Source: Spongiibacter nanhainus (GTDB taxonomy: Bacteria > Pseudomonadota > Gammaproteobacteria > Pseudomonadales > Spongiibacteraceae). From it: 64,000 nucleotides of DNA. Numbering within the stretch: the stretch's first letter is position 1; each line of letters opens with the position of its first letter. The notes below the pieces were generated by a model. The model saw only the letters and a list, made by a program, of their open reading frames with translations. It ran no database searches and had not been told where the DNA came from. Made by a program: the position numbers and the translations under genes. Of this stretch, positions 9,592 through 18,047 are shown piece after piece. The DNA is taken from the NCBI RefSeq assembly GCF_016132545.1, contig NZ_CP066167.1, positions 372,001-436,000 on the forward strand. Reading direction: 5' to 3'.

Positions 9592-9770
9592 ATCGGCCTT
9601 GTTCAACCCATTGAATTAGCAATACCGTCCAGATTACCAAAAAATGACAGCGCCTTCCCTGCTGCCCGCTTCTAGTCTGCGCCGAGCACTCGTCTATTTG
9701 GATGAACACCGATTATGGCCGCCAGCCGTATAGTGAAGCCCGTTTACACAACAATAAATTGGATGTCGCT

Positions 9771-10646
9771 ATGAGATTTGGCTATCACCACAGTATGTGT
9801 CCCCCGGAGCAGTATGCGCCGCTAGCGTTGGAGGCGGAGAAACTCGGTTTTGATACCGTGACTGTGCCCGACAGTATCTGTTATCCCAAAGAGGCCAGCT
9901 CAAAATACCCTTACAACAAGGATGGCAGTCGCGAGTTCCTCGATGGCCAGCCCTTTATCGAGCCTTTTGTGCTGATGGCCTACCTGGCGGGCAAGACCGA
10001 AAAGCTGCGCTTCAGCACCTCGGTGCACAAAACCGCCCTGCACCAACCGGCACTGCTGGCCAAGTCGCTGTCCAGCCTGCAGGTGATCACCAATAACCGG
10101 GTGGTGTACGGCGCCGGGATTAGCCCCTGGGCCGAGGATTTTGAGGTGACTAACGTGCCCTGGGAGGCCCGCGGCAAGCGCCTCAACGAAATCATTGAAA
10201 TCGTCAATGGGCTGATGAGTGGCGAGTACTTTGGCTACCAGGGCGAGATATTCCAATTGCCGGAAATTAAACTCTGCCCGGTACCGACCCAGCGCCCGCC
10301 GATTCTGGTGGGTGGGCATTCCAAGCCGGCACTGCGCCGCGCTGCTCGCCTGGGTGACGGTTGGATTGCCGCCGGCGGTGAGCTGGAGGACATCAAAGGG
10401 ATGATGGATCAGATCAATGAATTCCGGAAGGAATACGGTCGCGATCACCTGCCCTTCGAATTCCAGGCTATGACCGCAGAGGCCTACTCCCCCGACGGTA
10501 TCAAGCGTCTGCAGGATATTGGTATCGACGAGGTACTAGTGGCGTTCAGAGATGTCTATTCCGGTGAAATTGACGACAAGAGCGTGCCGGAAAAAGTGGG
10601 CATGATGGAATGGTATGCCAACGAGGTGATTGCCAAGGTTCGCTAA
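9771..10646 (+). CDS. Luciferase-like flavin monooxygenase (LLM class)
   Basis: A 291-residue TIM-barrel protein of the bacterial luciferase-like family. Features are the N-terminal MRFGYHH strand, EAEKLGFDTVTVPDS, the RFSTSVHKTALHQPALLAK segment, VVYGAGISPWAEDFE, and the RPPILVGGHSKPALRRAARLGDGW block typical of the C-terminal half. Such enzymes use reduced flavin (or F420 in actinobacteria) to oxygenate or reduce small substrates. FMN is more likely here since gammaproteobacteria usually lack F420. I chose ATG 9771 over the ATG at 9702 because the family starts at this strand. The substrate is unknown. Confidence 0.85.
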   Translation: MRFGYHHSMCPPEQYAPLALEAEKLGFDTVTVPDSICYPKEASSKYPYNKDGSREFLDGQPFIEPFVLMAYLAGKTEKLRFSTSVHKTALHQPALLAKSLSSLQVITNNRVVYGAGISPWAEDFEVTNVPWEARGKRLNEIIEIVNGLMSGEYFGYQGEIFQLPEIKLCPVPTQRPPILVGGHSKPALRRAARLGDGWIAAGGELEDIKGMMDQINEFRKEYGRDHLPFEFQAMTAEAYSPDGIKRLQDIGIDEVLVAFRDVYSGEIDDKSVPEKVGMMEWYANEVIAKVR

Positions 10647-10648
10647 CA

Positions 10649-10707
10649 GGCTGTTGATTTCCTATCTACGTTGCCACGGCGGCGTTGAAAACGGAAATCG
10701 ACAAGCC
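10649..10707. repeat. Inverted repeat between convergent genes
   Basis: GGCTGTTGATTTCC (10649-10662) faces GGAAATCGACAAGCC (10693-10707), which is its complement apart from one substitution and one extra base. It fills the gap between the convergent monooxygenase and TetR stops and could act as a bidirectional transcription end, but it has no T-tract. A fragment of a small repeat family is an alternative. Confidence 0.45.
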
Positions 10708-10708
10708 G

Positions 10709-11323
10709 CTAGGCAGACTTGGCAACATTTGAAGATAGAGGCCGCAGCAGCTCGATCAAGCCAAACAGGTATTCGGAGCGGGCCTCCCGCCCTGCCATTG
10801 GCGTTTTAACCAGGTTCTGGGCCATGCCAATGACCAGGTCAAAGGCAGTGTCGGTGACGATTTGAGCGTCGATATCGTCCCGCAGCCGACCTTTGCGCTG
10901 CATATCTGCAATCATCATCAGCATCAAATCGCGGAATTGCGCGTCTTTTTCCCGCACGGTTTTCAAGCTCTCGCCGTGGGTCAGGGCAAAGGTGTGTAAG
11001 TTGAGGCGAACCCGCCACTCCAGATCGGACTCTTCATTCAGCGGCAACCCGGCTTTGATTACGGGAAAGAAGTCGTCCAGGTGGGGGTCGTTGCCGGCAA
11101 TAGCCTCTTGCATTCGCGCATCGATGCGCTGGTCCGCCCACTGAAACGCAGCGATAACGATCTCTTCCTTGCTGTTGAAATAGTGGGACAACACGCCGAT
11201 AGAGCAGCCCAGTTCCTTGGCCAGAGCGCGGGTGGTCAGGGCCTCCAGGCCCTCGCGGCCAATCAGCCGGGCGGCGGCTTCTGCCACCTCCTGGCGGCGG
11301 CTGTCGTGGTCAACCTTTCTCAA
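10709..11323 (-). CDS. TetR family regulator, likely repressor of the divergent P450
   Basis: A 204-residue TetR protein with a clear HTH: RRQEVAEAAARLIGREGLEALTTRALAKELGCSIGVLSHYFNSKEEIV (motifs GLEALTTRALA and GVLSHYFNSKEE). The C-terminal half resembles BetI-like regulators. The start appears to be a TTG at 11323 (MRKVDHD), since no nearer ATG gives a complete HTH. It is divergent from the P450 gene; a 20-bp palindrome overlapping the P450 -35 box is a good candidate operator, so repression of the P450 relieved by a substrate-like ligand is the simplest model. Confidence 0.85.
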   Translation of the reverse strand: MRKVDHDSRRQEVAEAAARLIGREGLEALTTRALAKELGCSIGVLSHYFNSKEEIVIAAFQWADQRIDARMQEAIAGNDPHLDDFFPVIKAGLPLNEESDLEWRVRLNLHTFALTHGESLKTVREKDAQFRDLMLMMIADMQRKGRLRDDIDAQIVTDTAFDLVIGMAQNLVKTPMAGREARSEYLFGLIELLRPLSSNVAKSA

Positions 11324-11388
11324 GCTGTCGTTCTCTGCGGGTGATTAACGGTACGGGTTCACACTATACAGAAAAATGACCAATTATT

Positions 11389-11429
11389 CATATCGAACGA
11401 TTGATATGTATAAATTGGGAGGCTATGAT
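11389..11429 (+). promoter_or_regulatory. P450 promoter with overlapping palindromic operator
   Basis: TTGATA (11401-11406), a 17-bp spacer and TATGAT (11424-11429) form a near-consensus sigma-70 promoter. The palindrome CATATC-N8-GATATG (11389-11408) covers the -35 box, the position expected of a repressor site. The GGAGG at 11465-11469 serves as ribosome binding site for the ATG at 11476. Confidence 0.65.
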
Positions 11430-11475
11430 GTCCATCAAATAAGACGGCTAACTTAAATCCCACGGAGGCCCTTCC

Positions 11476-12843
11476 ATGGCAACCGCAACAAGCACTGATT
11501 ATCGCCAGCTCAAGAACAACCACGGCTTGAAGCACATTCCCGGCTCTTTTGGCGCGCCGGTTATTGGCCATACCTTTGCGCTGGTAAAAGATCTCTACGG
11601 CACCATCGACAAGCAGTACAAGAAGTACGGCAATGTGTCTCGCTTTGGTTTGGCGGGCTTCAAAGGTGTATTGCTGATCGGCCCAGACCTGTTTCAACAG
11701 GTATATCTGGACAAAGATCGCAATTTCTCCGCAGAGATGGGTTACATGGGCTCCCTGGGTCGCTACTACAAAGGGGCTTTGCTGCTGCGGGACCACGAAG
11801 AGCACCGCTTCCAGCGCCGCATGATGCAGTCGGCCTTTAAAAACGACGCCATGAAGGGCTACATCGACACCATGGGACCGATGATTGCCGATGCGGTGGA
11901 ACACTGGGATGACACGTCGAAAGAAATGCTGTTTTTCCCGGCCATCAAGCAAACCTTGTTGGACGTGGCCGCCAAAATCTTTGTTGGCCTGGATAAGGAC
12001 GACAAGCGCGCGGAAGAGATGAACCGGGACTTCAGCGATGTGGCCGACGGCTTGATGGGGATCATTACCAAAGAGATTCCCGGCACCAAGCACTACAAAG
12101 CCAAAAAAGCAGAGCGCCACATGAAGGCCTTCTTTGAGAACTTGATCGAAGAGCGTCGCGCCGGCGATGGCATCGATACCTTCAGTTACTTCACCCGTGA
12201 AAAAACTGAAGACGGCGAGTACTTCAGCAATGAAGACATCACCGCCCACATGAGCTTCCTGTTGTTTGCCGCCCACGACACTACTACCAGCGCTCTGAGC
12301 CACCTGCTGTATTACCTCGGCCAGGATATGGAGGCGCAACAGCGTCTGCGCGAGGAGGCGGAGGCCATTGGTAAGGACTTTCTCGAGTACGAGGACCTGG
12401 ACAAAATGCCGCTGGCGGAAGTGGCAGTGAAAGAGGCGCTGCGCCTGCACCCCTCAGTCATGATGATGCAGCGCCGCACCATCAATGACTGCGAGCTGGG
12501 CGGTTACCACATCCCTGCAAATACCATTTTGTTCCTGACGCCGATGCACACTCAGCGCATGGAAGAGTACTGGGATAACCCCCATAAGTTTGATATCGAC
12601 CGCTGGTTGGAGCCCCGCTTGGAGCACAAGCGTCACAGCTTCAGCTTTGTCGGCTTTGGCGGCGGTGCCCACAAATGTATTGGTATGCACTTTGCCCTGA
12701 TGCAGACTAAAAACTTCCTGCACCAGTTCCTGCGTCGCTACGAGTTTAAACTCGATCCCAAAGCCACCGACAATTTCCAGACTGTGCCGCTGCCCAAGCC
12801 CCTGGACGATCTGCCAATCGTACTTAAGCGCATCGACAAGTAA
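11476..12843 (+). CDS. Cytochrome P450
   Basis: A 455-residue soluble P450 monooxygenase. It shows the I-helix oxygen-activation motif AAHDTTTSA, the K-helix ExxR (EALR) followed by LHPSV, the DIDRW segment and the heme-thiolate loop FGGGAHKCIGMHFA. No membrane anchor is present. The I-helix and the heme loop are closer to CYP51-like and other eukaryote-like sequences than to P450cam-type CYP101. A ferredoxin partner is not encoded next to it. It has its own strong promoter, a probable TetR-type operator, and a strong terminator directly downstream, so it is a single-gene transcription unit. The substrate is unknown; sterols, terpenes or alkanes are reasonable guesses. Confidence 0.93.
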   Translation: MATATSTDYRQLKNNHGLKHIPGSFGAPVIGHTFALVKDLYGTIDKQYKKYGNVSRFGLAGFKGVLLIGPDLFQQVYLDKDRNFSAEMGYMGSLGRYYKGALLLRDHEEHRFQRRMMQSAFKNDAMKGYIDTMGPMIADAVEHWDDTSKEMLFFPAIKQTLLDVAAKIFVGLDKDDKRAEEMNRDFSDVADGLMGIITKEIPGTKHYKAKKAERHMKAFFENLIEERRAGDGIDTFSYFTREKTEDGEYFSNEDITAHMSFLLFAAHDTTTSALSHLLYYLGQDMEAQQRLREEAEAIGKDFLEYEDLDKMPLAEVAVKEALRLHPSVMMMQRRTINDCELGGYHIPANTILFLTPMHTQRMEEYWDNPHKFDIDRWLEPRLEHKRHSFSFVGFGGGAHKCIGMHFALMQTKNFLHQFLRRYEFKLDPKATDNFQTVPLPKPLDDLPIVLKRIDK

Positions 12844-12857
12844 GTTGCTCGGCAGTC

Positions 12858-12893
12858 AAAAGCCCCCTTCGCTTCGGCGGTGGGGGCTTTTTT
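12858..12893 (+). terminator. Rho-independent terminator after the P450 gene
   Basis: AAAAGCCCCC (12858-12867) pairs with GGGGGCTTTT (12882-12891) and is followed by further T residues. It lies 15 bp after the P450 stop. The A-run on the left arm would also give a T-tract for the convergent response regulator transcript. Confidence 0.85.
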
Positions 12894-12918
12894 ATTTCCC
12901 CCGCAATGAGGTGCAGCG

Positions 12919-13626
12919 CTATTTACCGCGACCCAAGCGATAGCCACTGCCGCGAACTGTCTCGATAAAGCTCTCGTTATGGCAGTCGAGCTGTTGTGCC
13001 TCGCTGGCTTCCGACAGTTTTTTTCTCACCCGGCGGATATAGACGTCGACGATATTGGTCAGTGGATCGGCCAGGCTGCCCCACACTTTGTTGAGTATGC
13101 GCTCCCGGGACAGCACCGAATCGGGGTTGGATAGGAAGCATTTCAATAGCTGGTATTCCAGGTGGGTCAGCTCCACTTCCCGTTGGTTTAGCCACACCCG
13201 GTGGCTGTCAGTGTTTAGTGCCAGGTGACCGCGGCTGAGTTGTTGGATGGGGCCGTGTTGGTGTCCGCCCCGTCGCAGCAAGGCGGTGACCCGAGCTAAC
13301 AGCTCGTCAAAGTCAAAAGGCTTGCCCAGGTAGTCATCGGCGCCGGCCTGTAAACCGATCACCTTTTGGTCAACATCTTGCAGAGCCGTCAGCATTAAGA
13401 TCATCGCCTTGGGTTGTTTTTTCTTGACCAACGGCAAGTAATCGAGGGTGTCGATATCTTGGACCAGCCTGTCCAGTAAGATTAACTCGTATTGCGGTGA
13501 ACCAATTTCCGATAAAAAGCGCTCAGAGCTATCGATCCAGTCACAATCGTAGCCCTCTGCGCCCAGACCGCGAAGTAAAAAGCTGGCCAACTTGTGCTCA
13601 TCCTCAACCAATAGAATAGTTGCCAC
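12919..13626 (-). CDS. OmpR-family response regulator
   Basis: A 235-residue response regulator. The receiver domain starts MATILLVEDE, has the phosphoacceptor in LILLDRLVQD and the conserved lysine in LGKPFDFDEL; the C-terminal part is a winged helix with LTHLEYQLLKCFLSNPDSVLSRERILNKVWG. A longer open frame reaches 13842 but lies inside the kinase gene. I chose GTG 13626 because GGAGG precedes it by five bases; ATG 13638 upstream has no such site. It overlaps the 3' end of the sensor kinase gene by 23 bases, so the pair is co-translated. Note the receiver has a slightly unusual R-L-V after the aspartate. Confidence 0.92.
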   Translation of the reverse strand: MATILLVEDEHKLASFLLRGLGAEGYDCDWIDSSERFLSEIGSPQYELILLDRLVQDIDTLDYLPLVKKKQPKAMILMLTALQDVDQKVIGLQAGADDYLGKPFDFDELLARVTALLRRGGHQHGPIQQLSRGHLALNTDSHRVWLNQREVELTHLEYQLLKCFLSNPDSVLSRERILNKVWGSLADPLTNIVDVYIRRVRKKLSEASEAQQLDCHNESFIETVRGSGYRLGRGK

Positions 13627-15190
13627 TGGCGCCTCCATTGGTAGGCAGTTCAATAGTGAAACGGGTGCCCTGTCCCGGCGCTGAGGTCGCGGTGATACTG
13701 CCTTTGTGGGCTTCCACAATGGCTTTGGCAATGGCCAGCCCCAGGCCGGAGCCTTGGCCTGTGCGGGCATCGGCAGCGCGGAAATAGCGATCAAAGATGA
13801 AGGGCAAAATATCGGCGTCAATACCGCGGCCGTTGTCCTCAACGGTGAGGTATAGCGCGTGCCCGCGCCGATTGCAACGGATCACGACGCTCACCCCCTT
13901 GCCAGCGTAATTGATGGCATTATCCAGCAAGATCATCACCACCTGCGCAATGCGGTCTGGGTCGCAACTGATCAAGGGCAGGTCATCGGCCAGTTCTGTT
14001 CTCAGCGCCAGGGGTTGGCTGTTGCTGAAGGATTGCACCTTGTCTATCGTCGAGCCGATCAGCTCGGCCATGTCGACAGTTTGCGGGACAATGCGCAACG
14101 CGCCGGATTCTGCCCGGGCGATCATCAGCAGATCGTCTACCAGGCGTGTAAGGTTCAGGACCTGCTCAAGGACTTCCTCCAGTGTATTTTTGTAGTCCTG
14201 CTCTGACACGTGTTTTTGCCGCAGGGTCACTTGTGCCTCGCCGCGAATAATAGACAGCGGTGTGCGCAACTCATGGCTGATATCGGCAAGGAACTCTTTG
14301 CGTGCGGTATCGTTGTTTTGTAGCAATTGGTTGGCCCGGGTCAGCTCTGCGGTGCGTTGGGAAACCTGATATTCCAGTTCCCGTGTAGAGTGCTGGGCCT
14401 TCTCCCGCTGCTCCGAGAGCTCTTCGGCCATACTGTTAAAGGCGGCGGCGATGGAGTCGAACTCGGCGTCAAAGCCCCGGGAAATCCGGTGATTCAAGTT
14501 GCCCTGGGCGATGGCTTCAGCGCCTTCTCGAATCGAGTTCAGTGGCTGATAGAGCACCCCCAACAACCAGTAGAAGCCGATAAAGACCAGGGGCACGGTA
14601 AAGAGCGCCAGCAAAATGGCGTACCACAGTATCGATTGGCTTAAGGTCTCAATACGGGCGTTCAATGAGGCCACGACTTTGCTTTGCCGGCTGACCGCAG
14701 CGTTGATGGCTTCCCGAAAGCGGTTGTCGATAGTGACTTCCAGCAAGCGCTGGATTCTCTCCCGCTGCTGGATTTGGGTTCGGTTTTGCTCGGCGATAAC
14801 GGCGCGAAATTCGGTGATTATTTCGTCCAGTAACTCTGCCAGCGCCCCGGTATCCTCCACACTGCCCTGGGTGGCCTCCTCGCCCAGCGCTTTCCGTTGC
14901 CGCTCCTCCAGCTGAATAATCTTGGCAATACTCTGGTCGATGATGGCGCTCTTGTTGCGCACTTCGGCCTGGTTGGCGTCTTTGCCAAATATCAATTCGT
15001 CGGTGAGCTGTTTAAACAGGCGATAAGAGGTGCCCGACACCAAGATATGCTCGTTGAGTAAGGCTTGAGCGATATTGTTCTGGGTCAGGTTGGTGCGGGT
15101 GATCTGCGTTGTCGCAATAACCAGCGCTGACGTCAGAATCACAATGACCGAAATCAGCGCGGCAAAGACGATGACTTTGCGTTTATACAT
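13604..15190 (-). CDS. Membrane sensor histidine kinase
   Basis: A 528-residue kinase. TM1 (VIVFAALISVIVILTSALVIA) is near the N-terminus and TM2 (ILWYAILLALFTVPLVFIGFYWLLGVLY) near residue 200, with a roughly 160-residue helical periplasmic sensor between. A HAMP domain follows (PLNSIREGAEAIAQGNLNHRI), then a coiled coil, the HisKA motif ISHELRTPLSIIRGEAQ and an HATPase with DNAINYAGKG, DNGRGID and GQGSGLGLAIAKAIV. I chose ATG 15190 (MYKRKVIV); a TTG at 15217 adds nine residues. It partners the overlapping OmpR-type regulator. The signal is unknown. Confidence 0.92.
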   Translation of the reverse strand: MYKRKVIVFAALISVIVILTSALVIATTQITRTNLTQNNIAQALLNEHILVSGTSYRLFKQLTDELIFGKDANQAEVRNKSAIIDQSIAKIIQLEERQRKALGEEATQGSVEDTGALAELLDEIITEFRAVIAEQNRTQIQQRERIQRLLEVTIDNRFREAINAAVSRQSKVVASLNARIETLSQSILWYAILLALFTVPLVFIGFYWLLGVLYQPLNSIREGAEAIAQGNLNHRISRGFDAEFDSIAAAFNSMAEELSEQREKAQHSTRELEYQVSQRTAELTRANQLLQNNDTARKEFLADISHELRTPLSIIRGEAQVTLRQKHVSEQDYKNTLEEVLEQVLNLTRLVDDLLMIARAESGALRIVPQTVDMAELIGSTIDKVQSFSNSQPLALRTELADDLPLISCDPDRIAQVVMILLDNAINYAGKGVSVVIRCNRRGHALYLTVEDNGRGIDADILPFIFDRYFRAADARTGQGSGLGLAIAKAIVEAHKGSITATSAPGQGTRFTIELPTNGGASGNYSIG

Positions 15191-15361
15191 GGTGGTTGCG
15201 GAATCCCTTGGCGACAACAGCCATTTATACGTTATCCCTTGCGTTCTAGTGCACGGTCATTTGCCGGTGCATCTAACGCGAGGCATAAATCCGGCGCCCT
15301 GTGATAGGCCGCCGGATTGCCTGGCTCGCCAGTCCCCTTATACCCGGAGACAATTCCGGTC

Positions 15362-15883
15362 CTACGAGTCGTAGGGCAGAGAGGAGTGGTGGAGTACGAT
15401 TTTTACATTGCCATTTTCGTCCAGGCGGTAGCCAAAAGTGTATTCCACTTTGACCTCTTGGTTGTCTGGCGTGGTGAAGAAGTAGTTGCCCATCGCCAGT
15501 GCAAAGTCGTCCTGGATCATAATGTCGTGATTGTCGAAGCGAACCTGCGTCCACGGGTTGATGGCAAAGCCCTGATCTTCCTCCACAACGCCCTTCACGA
15601 AGTAGGAATGGGCTTCCTCAAAGGTCTCGCGGAACTGGTCTTGTTTGGCTTTGGTAGGTTTAAACAAAACCTCACCCTTGTCGTAGCCGTAAAGGCTTTC
15701 CAGCAGCTTTTGCGCTTCGGCCCGGTAGTCAGCACCGGTCATTTTGGCCTCGCCAATTTGTACAATGCCTTGGGCCCACTTGTTTTGAGCTTCAATGATT
15801 TTGCTCTCGGTCAGTACGCTGGCGTTGGCGTTTAAGGAGTTGAGAGCCAGGGCGCTGGCTGCAGCAATCGCGATTTTTTTCAT
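15362..15883 (-). CDS. Exported NTF2-like protein (SnoaL/DUF4440 type)
   Basis: A 173-residue protein with a cleavable signal peptide (MKKIAIAAASALALNSLNANAS). The mature part looks like an NTF2/SnoaL fold: an initial helix IIEAQNKWAQGIVQIGEA, a middle DNHDIMIQDDFALAMGNYFF, and a last strand VKIVLHHSSLPY with a conserved HHSS end. Homologues of this type are common in marine gammaproteobacteria without a proven role. AGGAGA precedes the ATG by eight bases. It is upstream of the histidine kinase on the same strand, and the direct repeats at 15950-15967 may be the binding site of the OmpR-type regulator, so it may be a target of the two-component system. Confidence 0.75.
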   Translation of the reverse strand: MKKIAIAAASALALNSLNANASVLTESKIIEAQNKWAQGIVQIGEAKMTGADYRAEAQKLLESLYGYDKGEVLFKPTKAKQDQFRETFEEAHSYFVKGVVEEDQGFAINPWTQVRFDNHDIMIQDDFALAMGNYFFTTPDNQEVKVEYTFGYRLDENGNVKIVLHHSSLPYDS

Positions 15884-15949
15884 GTCGTGTCTCCTGTGTG
15901 TTTGACAGGCTCAGTATCCTCATCCTTGTTGAACAGGCATTGACTGCCA

Positions 15950-15967
15950 GATTAATAGAAGATTAAT
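15950..15967 (-). promoter_or_regulatory. Direct repeat, candidate OmpR-family binding site
   Basis: GATTAAT occurs at 15950-15956 and again at 15961-15967, an 11-bp period as used by OmpR/PhoB-type dimers. It lies about 70-85 bp upstream of the exported NTF2-like gene. On that strand a passable -10 (GATACT, 15918-15913) is preceded by a very poor -35, as expected of an activator-dependent promoter. Confidence 0.4.
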
Positions 15968-16142
15968 CCGCTGCGGCTCTGGTGGGACCTCTCAGGCTGT
16001 GTCCAGCTGAGCTATTTAGCCACCTCCCGCCCCTGGTGTGAGCAGTTTGGTCATGGTCCTTGCCGCCGGGTGCTTTCTATACTCGCAATCACTAATCTGG
16101 CCGACGAGCCATGGGACGACAAAAATACCGCGAGGTACGATC

Positions 16143-17165
16143 ATGAAACTGGGCTTACATCTGGGTTACTGGCAAAAGCACCCCACCGACCGCTTTATCG
16201 AGCTGGCGCAGCAAGCAGAGCGCTTGGGCTTTGATTCTGTTTACACCGCAGAAGCCTACGGCTCGGACTGCTTTACGCCACTGGCGGCCATTGCCACCCA
16301 GACCAGCAAGATTCGCGTGTGTACTGGGGTAATGCAGCTTTCCGCCCGGACCCCGGCCTGTGCCGCGACCACGGCTATTACATTAGACCATCTGTCCAAT
16401 GGTCGCTTGTGCCTGGGTGTGGGGGTGTCTGGACCGCAGGTAGTAGAGGGTTGGTACGGCCAGCAGTTTAAGCGGCCCCTAGAGCGTACCCGGGAGTGGC
16501 TGGATATCTTCCGTCAGGTCGTGGCCCGGGAAAAGCCGGTGGAGTTCAGCGGCAAGCAATACAATCTGCCTTACAACGGCCCCAACAGCCTGGGGCTGGG
16601 CAAGCCCCTCAAGAGCATTACCCATCCGCTGCGTAAGAAAATCCCGGTATTCCTGGGGGCGGAAGGTCCCAAGAATATCGCTCTGGCAGCAGAACGTTTC
16701 GATGGCTGGATGCCGATTTTTGTGTCGCCCTACCGCATGGGGATATTCGACGAGTCACTGGCTAATAAGCCGGATGACTTCGAAATTAATGCCATGGTGA
16801 ACGTCATCGTTAACGATAACCTGGAAGAGGCGATGTTTCCCGGCAAAATGACGATGGCGCTGTATCTCGGTGGTATGGGTGCGAAGGACGAGAACTTCCA
16901 CCAGAATTTGATGGGGCGGATGGGCTTTGGCGATGAAGCACAAAAAGTACAGGACCTGTGGTACGAGGGTAAGCACGAGGAGGCCATCAAGGCAGTGCCC
17001 GATGCACTCGTAGACGAAATCTCTCTGGTTGGTCCCAAAGAGCGGATCCGGGAGCGCCTGCAGGATTGGAAGAAGTCACCGGTCACCACCATTATGATGG
17101 GGCACCGGGACCACTACGAAACCTCAGTGGACACCATGGAGTTTATTGCCAGCGAGGTGCTGTAG
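16143..17165 (+). CDS. Luciferase-like flavin-dependent oxidoreductase, F420-class homologue
   Basis: A 340-residue luciferase-like TIM barrel. Features are MKLGLHLGYW, AERLGFDSVYTAEAYGSD, IRVCTGVMQLSARTPACAATTAITLDHLSNGR, LGVGVSGPQVVEGWYGQ, and VFLGAEGPKNIALAAERFDGW. This pattern is typical of the group often annotated as F420-dependent in actinobacteria; in a gammaproteobacterium the cofactor is uncertain and FMN is likely. The start ATG 16143 follows GAGGT at a proper distance; the open frame extends upstream to 16038 without support. It is a second, clearly different paralogue of the enzyme at 9771. The substrate is unknown. Confidence 0.85.
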   Translation: MKLGLHLGYWQKHPTDRFIELAQQAERLGFDSVYTAEAYGSDCFTPLAAIATQTSKIRVCTGVMQLSARTPACAATTAITLDHLSNGRLCLGVGVSGPQVVEGWYGQQFKRPLERTREWLDIFRQVVAREKPVEFSGKQYNLPYNGPNSLGLGKPLKSITHPLRKKIPVFLGAEGPKNIALAAERFDGWMPIFVSPYRMGIFDESLANKPDDFEINAMVNVIVNDNLEEAMFPGKMTMALYLGGMGAKDENFHQNLMGRMGFGDEAQKVQDLWYEGKHEEAIKAVPDALVDEISLVGPKERIRERLQDWKKSPVTTIMMGHRDHYETSVDTMEFIASEVL

Positions 17166-17175
17166 GCCAAGAACT

Positions 17176-18009
17176 TCAGTCCAACCGGGCATTGAGCTCA
17201 TACCTCCCCTGCCCACCTTCGCCGAGGCGCGCTGCCAGGGTCGGTAGCGCCTCGGTGAGTTGCCCCTCCAGCCCCCACGGCGGATTGATGACGAACATCG
17301 CACTGCCGAACATGCCGCGCTCCCCTGTTGGCTCCTTGACCTGCAACGACGCATAAAGATAGCGATTGGGAGACAGAGCGATCAGCTGATCTTTGAAGGC
17401 TTGCGACACGGCAGAGGGCAGTAGCGGATACCACAGTCCGTAAACCCCCGACGAGAAACGGCGCTGGCATACTTTTAAGCAGTCGATCGTCCGCAAATAG
17501 TCGTCCTTGTCTTCATACGGCGGATCAATCAACACCAATGCCCGCCGGGATTTGGGCGGTAGCAGCCCCGGCAGCCCGGTAAAACCGTCCGCCAGTTCGA
17601 TCCTGGCGCGACGATAAAACTGCTGGATCAGGCTGTCACAGTCCCGGGGGTGAAGTTCAAATAAGGTGGCGCGGTCCTGGGGCCTCAGTAGGCTCAGGGC
17701 AATCGCTGGAGAGCCCGGATAGCATTGCGGCGCGCTGGCCGTGCTTAACTCCACCACCGCCAGATAGCGTTTCAGTACCTCACCCAGCCCGCGCGGGTCT
17801 CGGCGCAGTTTGTCGATACCGCTGAGGTATTCCCGGTTCTTGCTGGCAAAGCCGCCGGCGAGGTCGTACATACCGGCGCCAGCGTGGGTGTCGATGTAGT
17901 GCACCGGCGCCGGTTTGATCTGCATATAGTCGAGAATCAATACCTGCACCAGGTGCTTGAGCACATCGGCGTGGTTACCGGCGTGAAAGCCGTGTCTGTA
18001 GCTGAGCAC
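17176..18009 (-). CDS. rlmJ: 23S rRNA (adenine(2030)-N6)-methyltransferase
   Basis: RlmJ methylates A2030 of 23S rRNA using S-adenosylmethionine. The 277-residue protein starts with the diagnostic MLSYRHGFHAGNHADVLKH segment, continues with IDTHAGAGMYDL (SAM-binding motif I) and has the catalytic LIDPPYE motif with PPY in the N6-adenine position. Length matches the E. coli protein (280). It is convergent with the upstream monooxygenase and shares its strand with fbp. Confidence 0.95.
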   Translation of the reverse strand: MLSYRHGFHAGNHADVLKHLVQVLILDYMQIKPAPVHYIDTHAGAGMYDLAGGFASKNREYLSGIDKLRRDPRGLGEVLKRYLAVVELSTASAPQCYPGSPAIALSLLRPQDRATLFELHPRDCDSLIQQFYRRARIELADGFTGLPGLLPPKSRRALVLIDPPYEDKDDYLRTIDCLKVCQRRFSSGVYGLWYPLLPSAVSQAFKDQLIALSPNRYLYASLQVKEPTGERGMFGSAMFVINPPWGLEGQLTEALPTLAARLGEGGQGRYELNARLD

Positions 18010-18047
18010 GATGTCAGCGTTGTCAGCGAACGAGTGCTACGCGCGTA

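Noticed and set aside
11359-12450. 363-codon open frame on the minus strand
   Set aside because: Antisense to the P450 gene and crosses its promoter; no recognisable domain.
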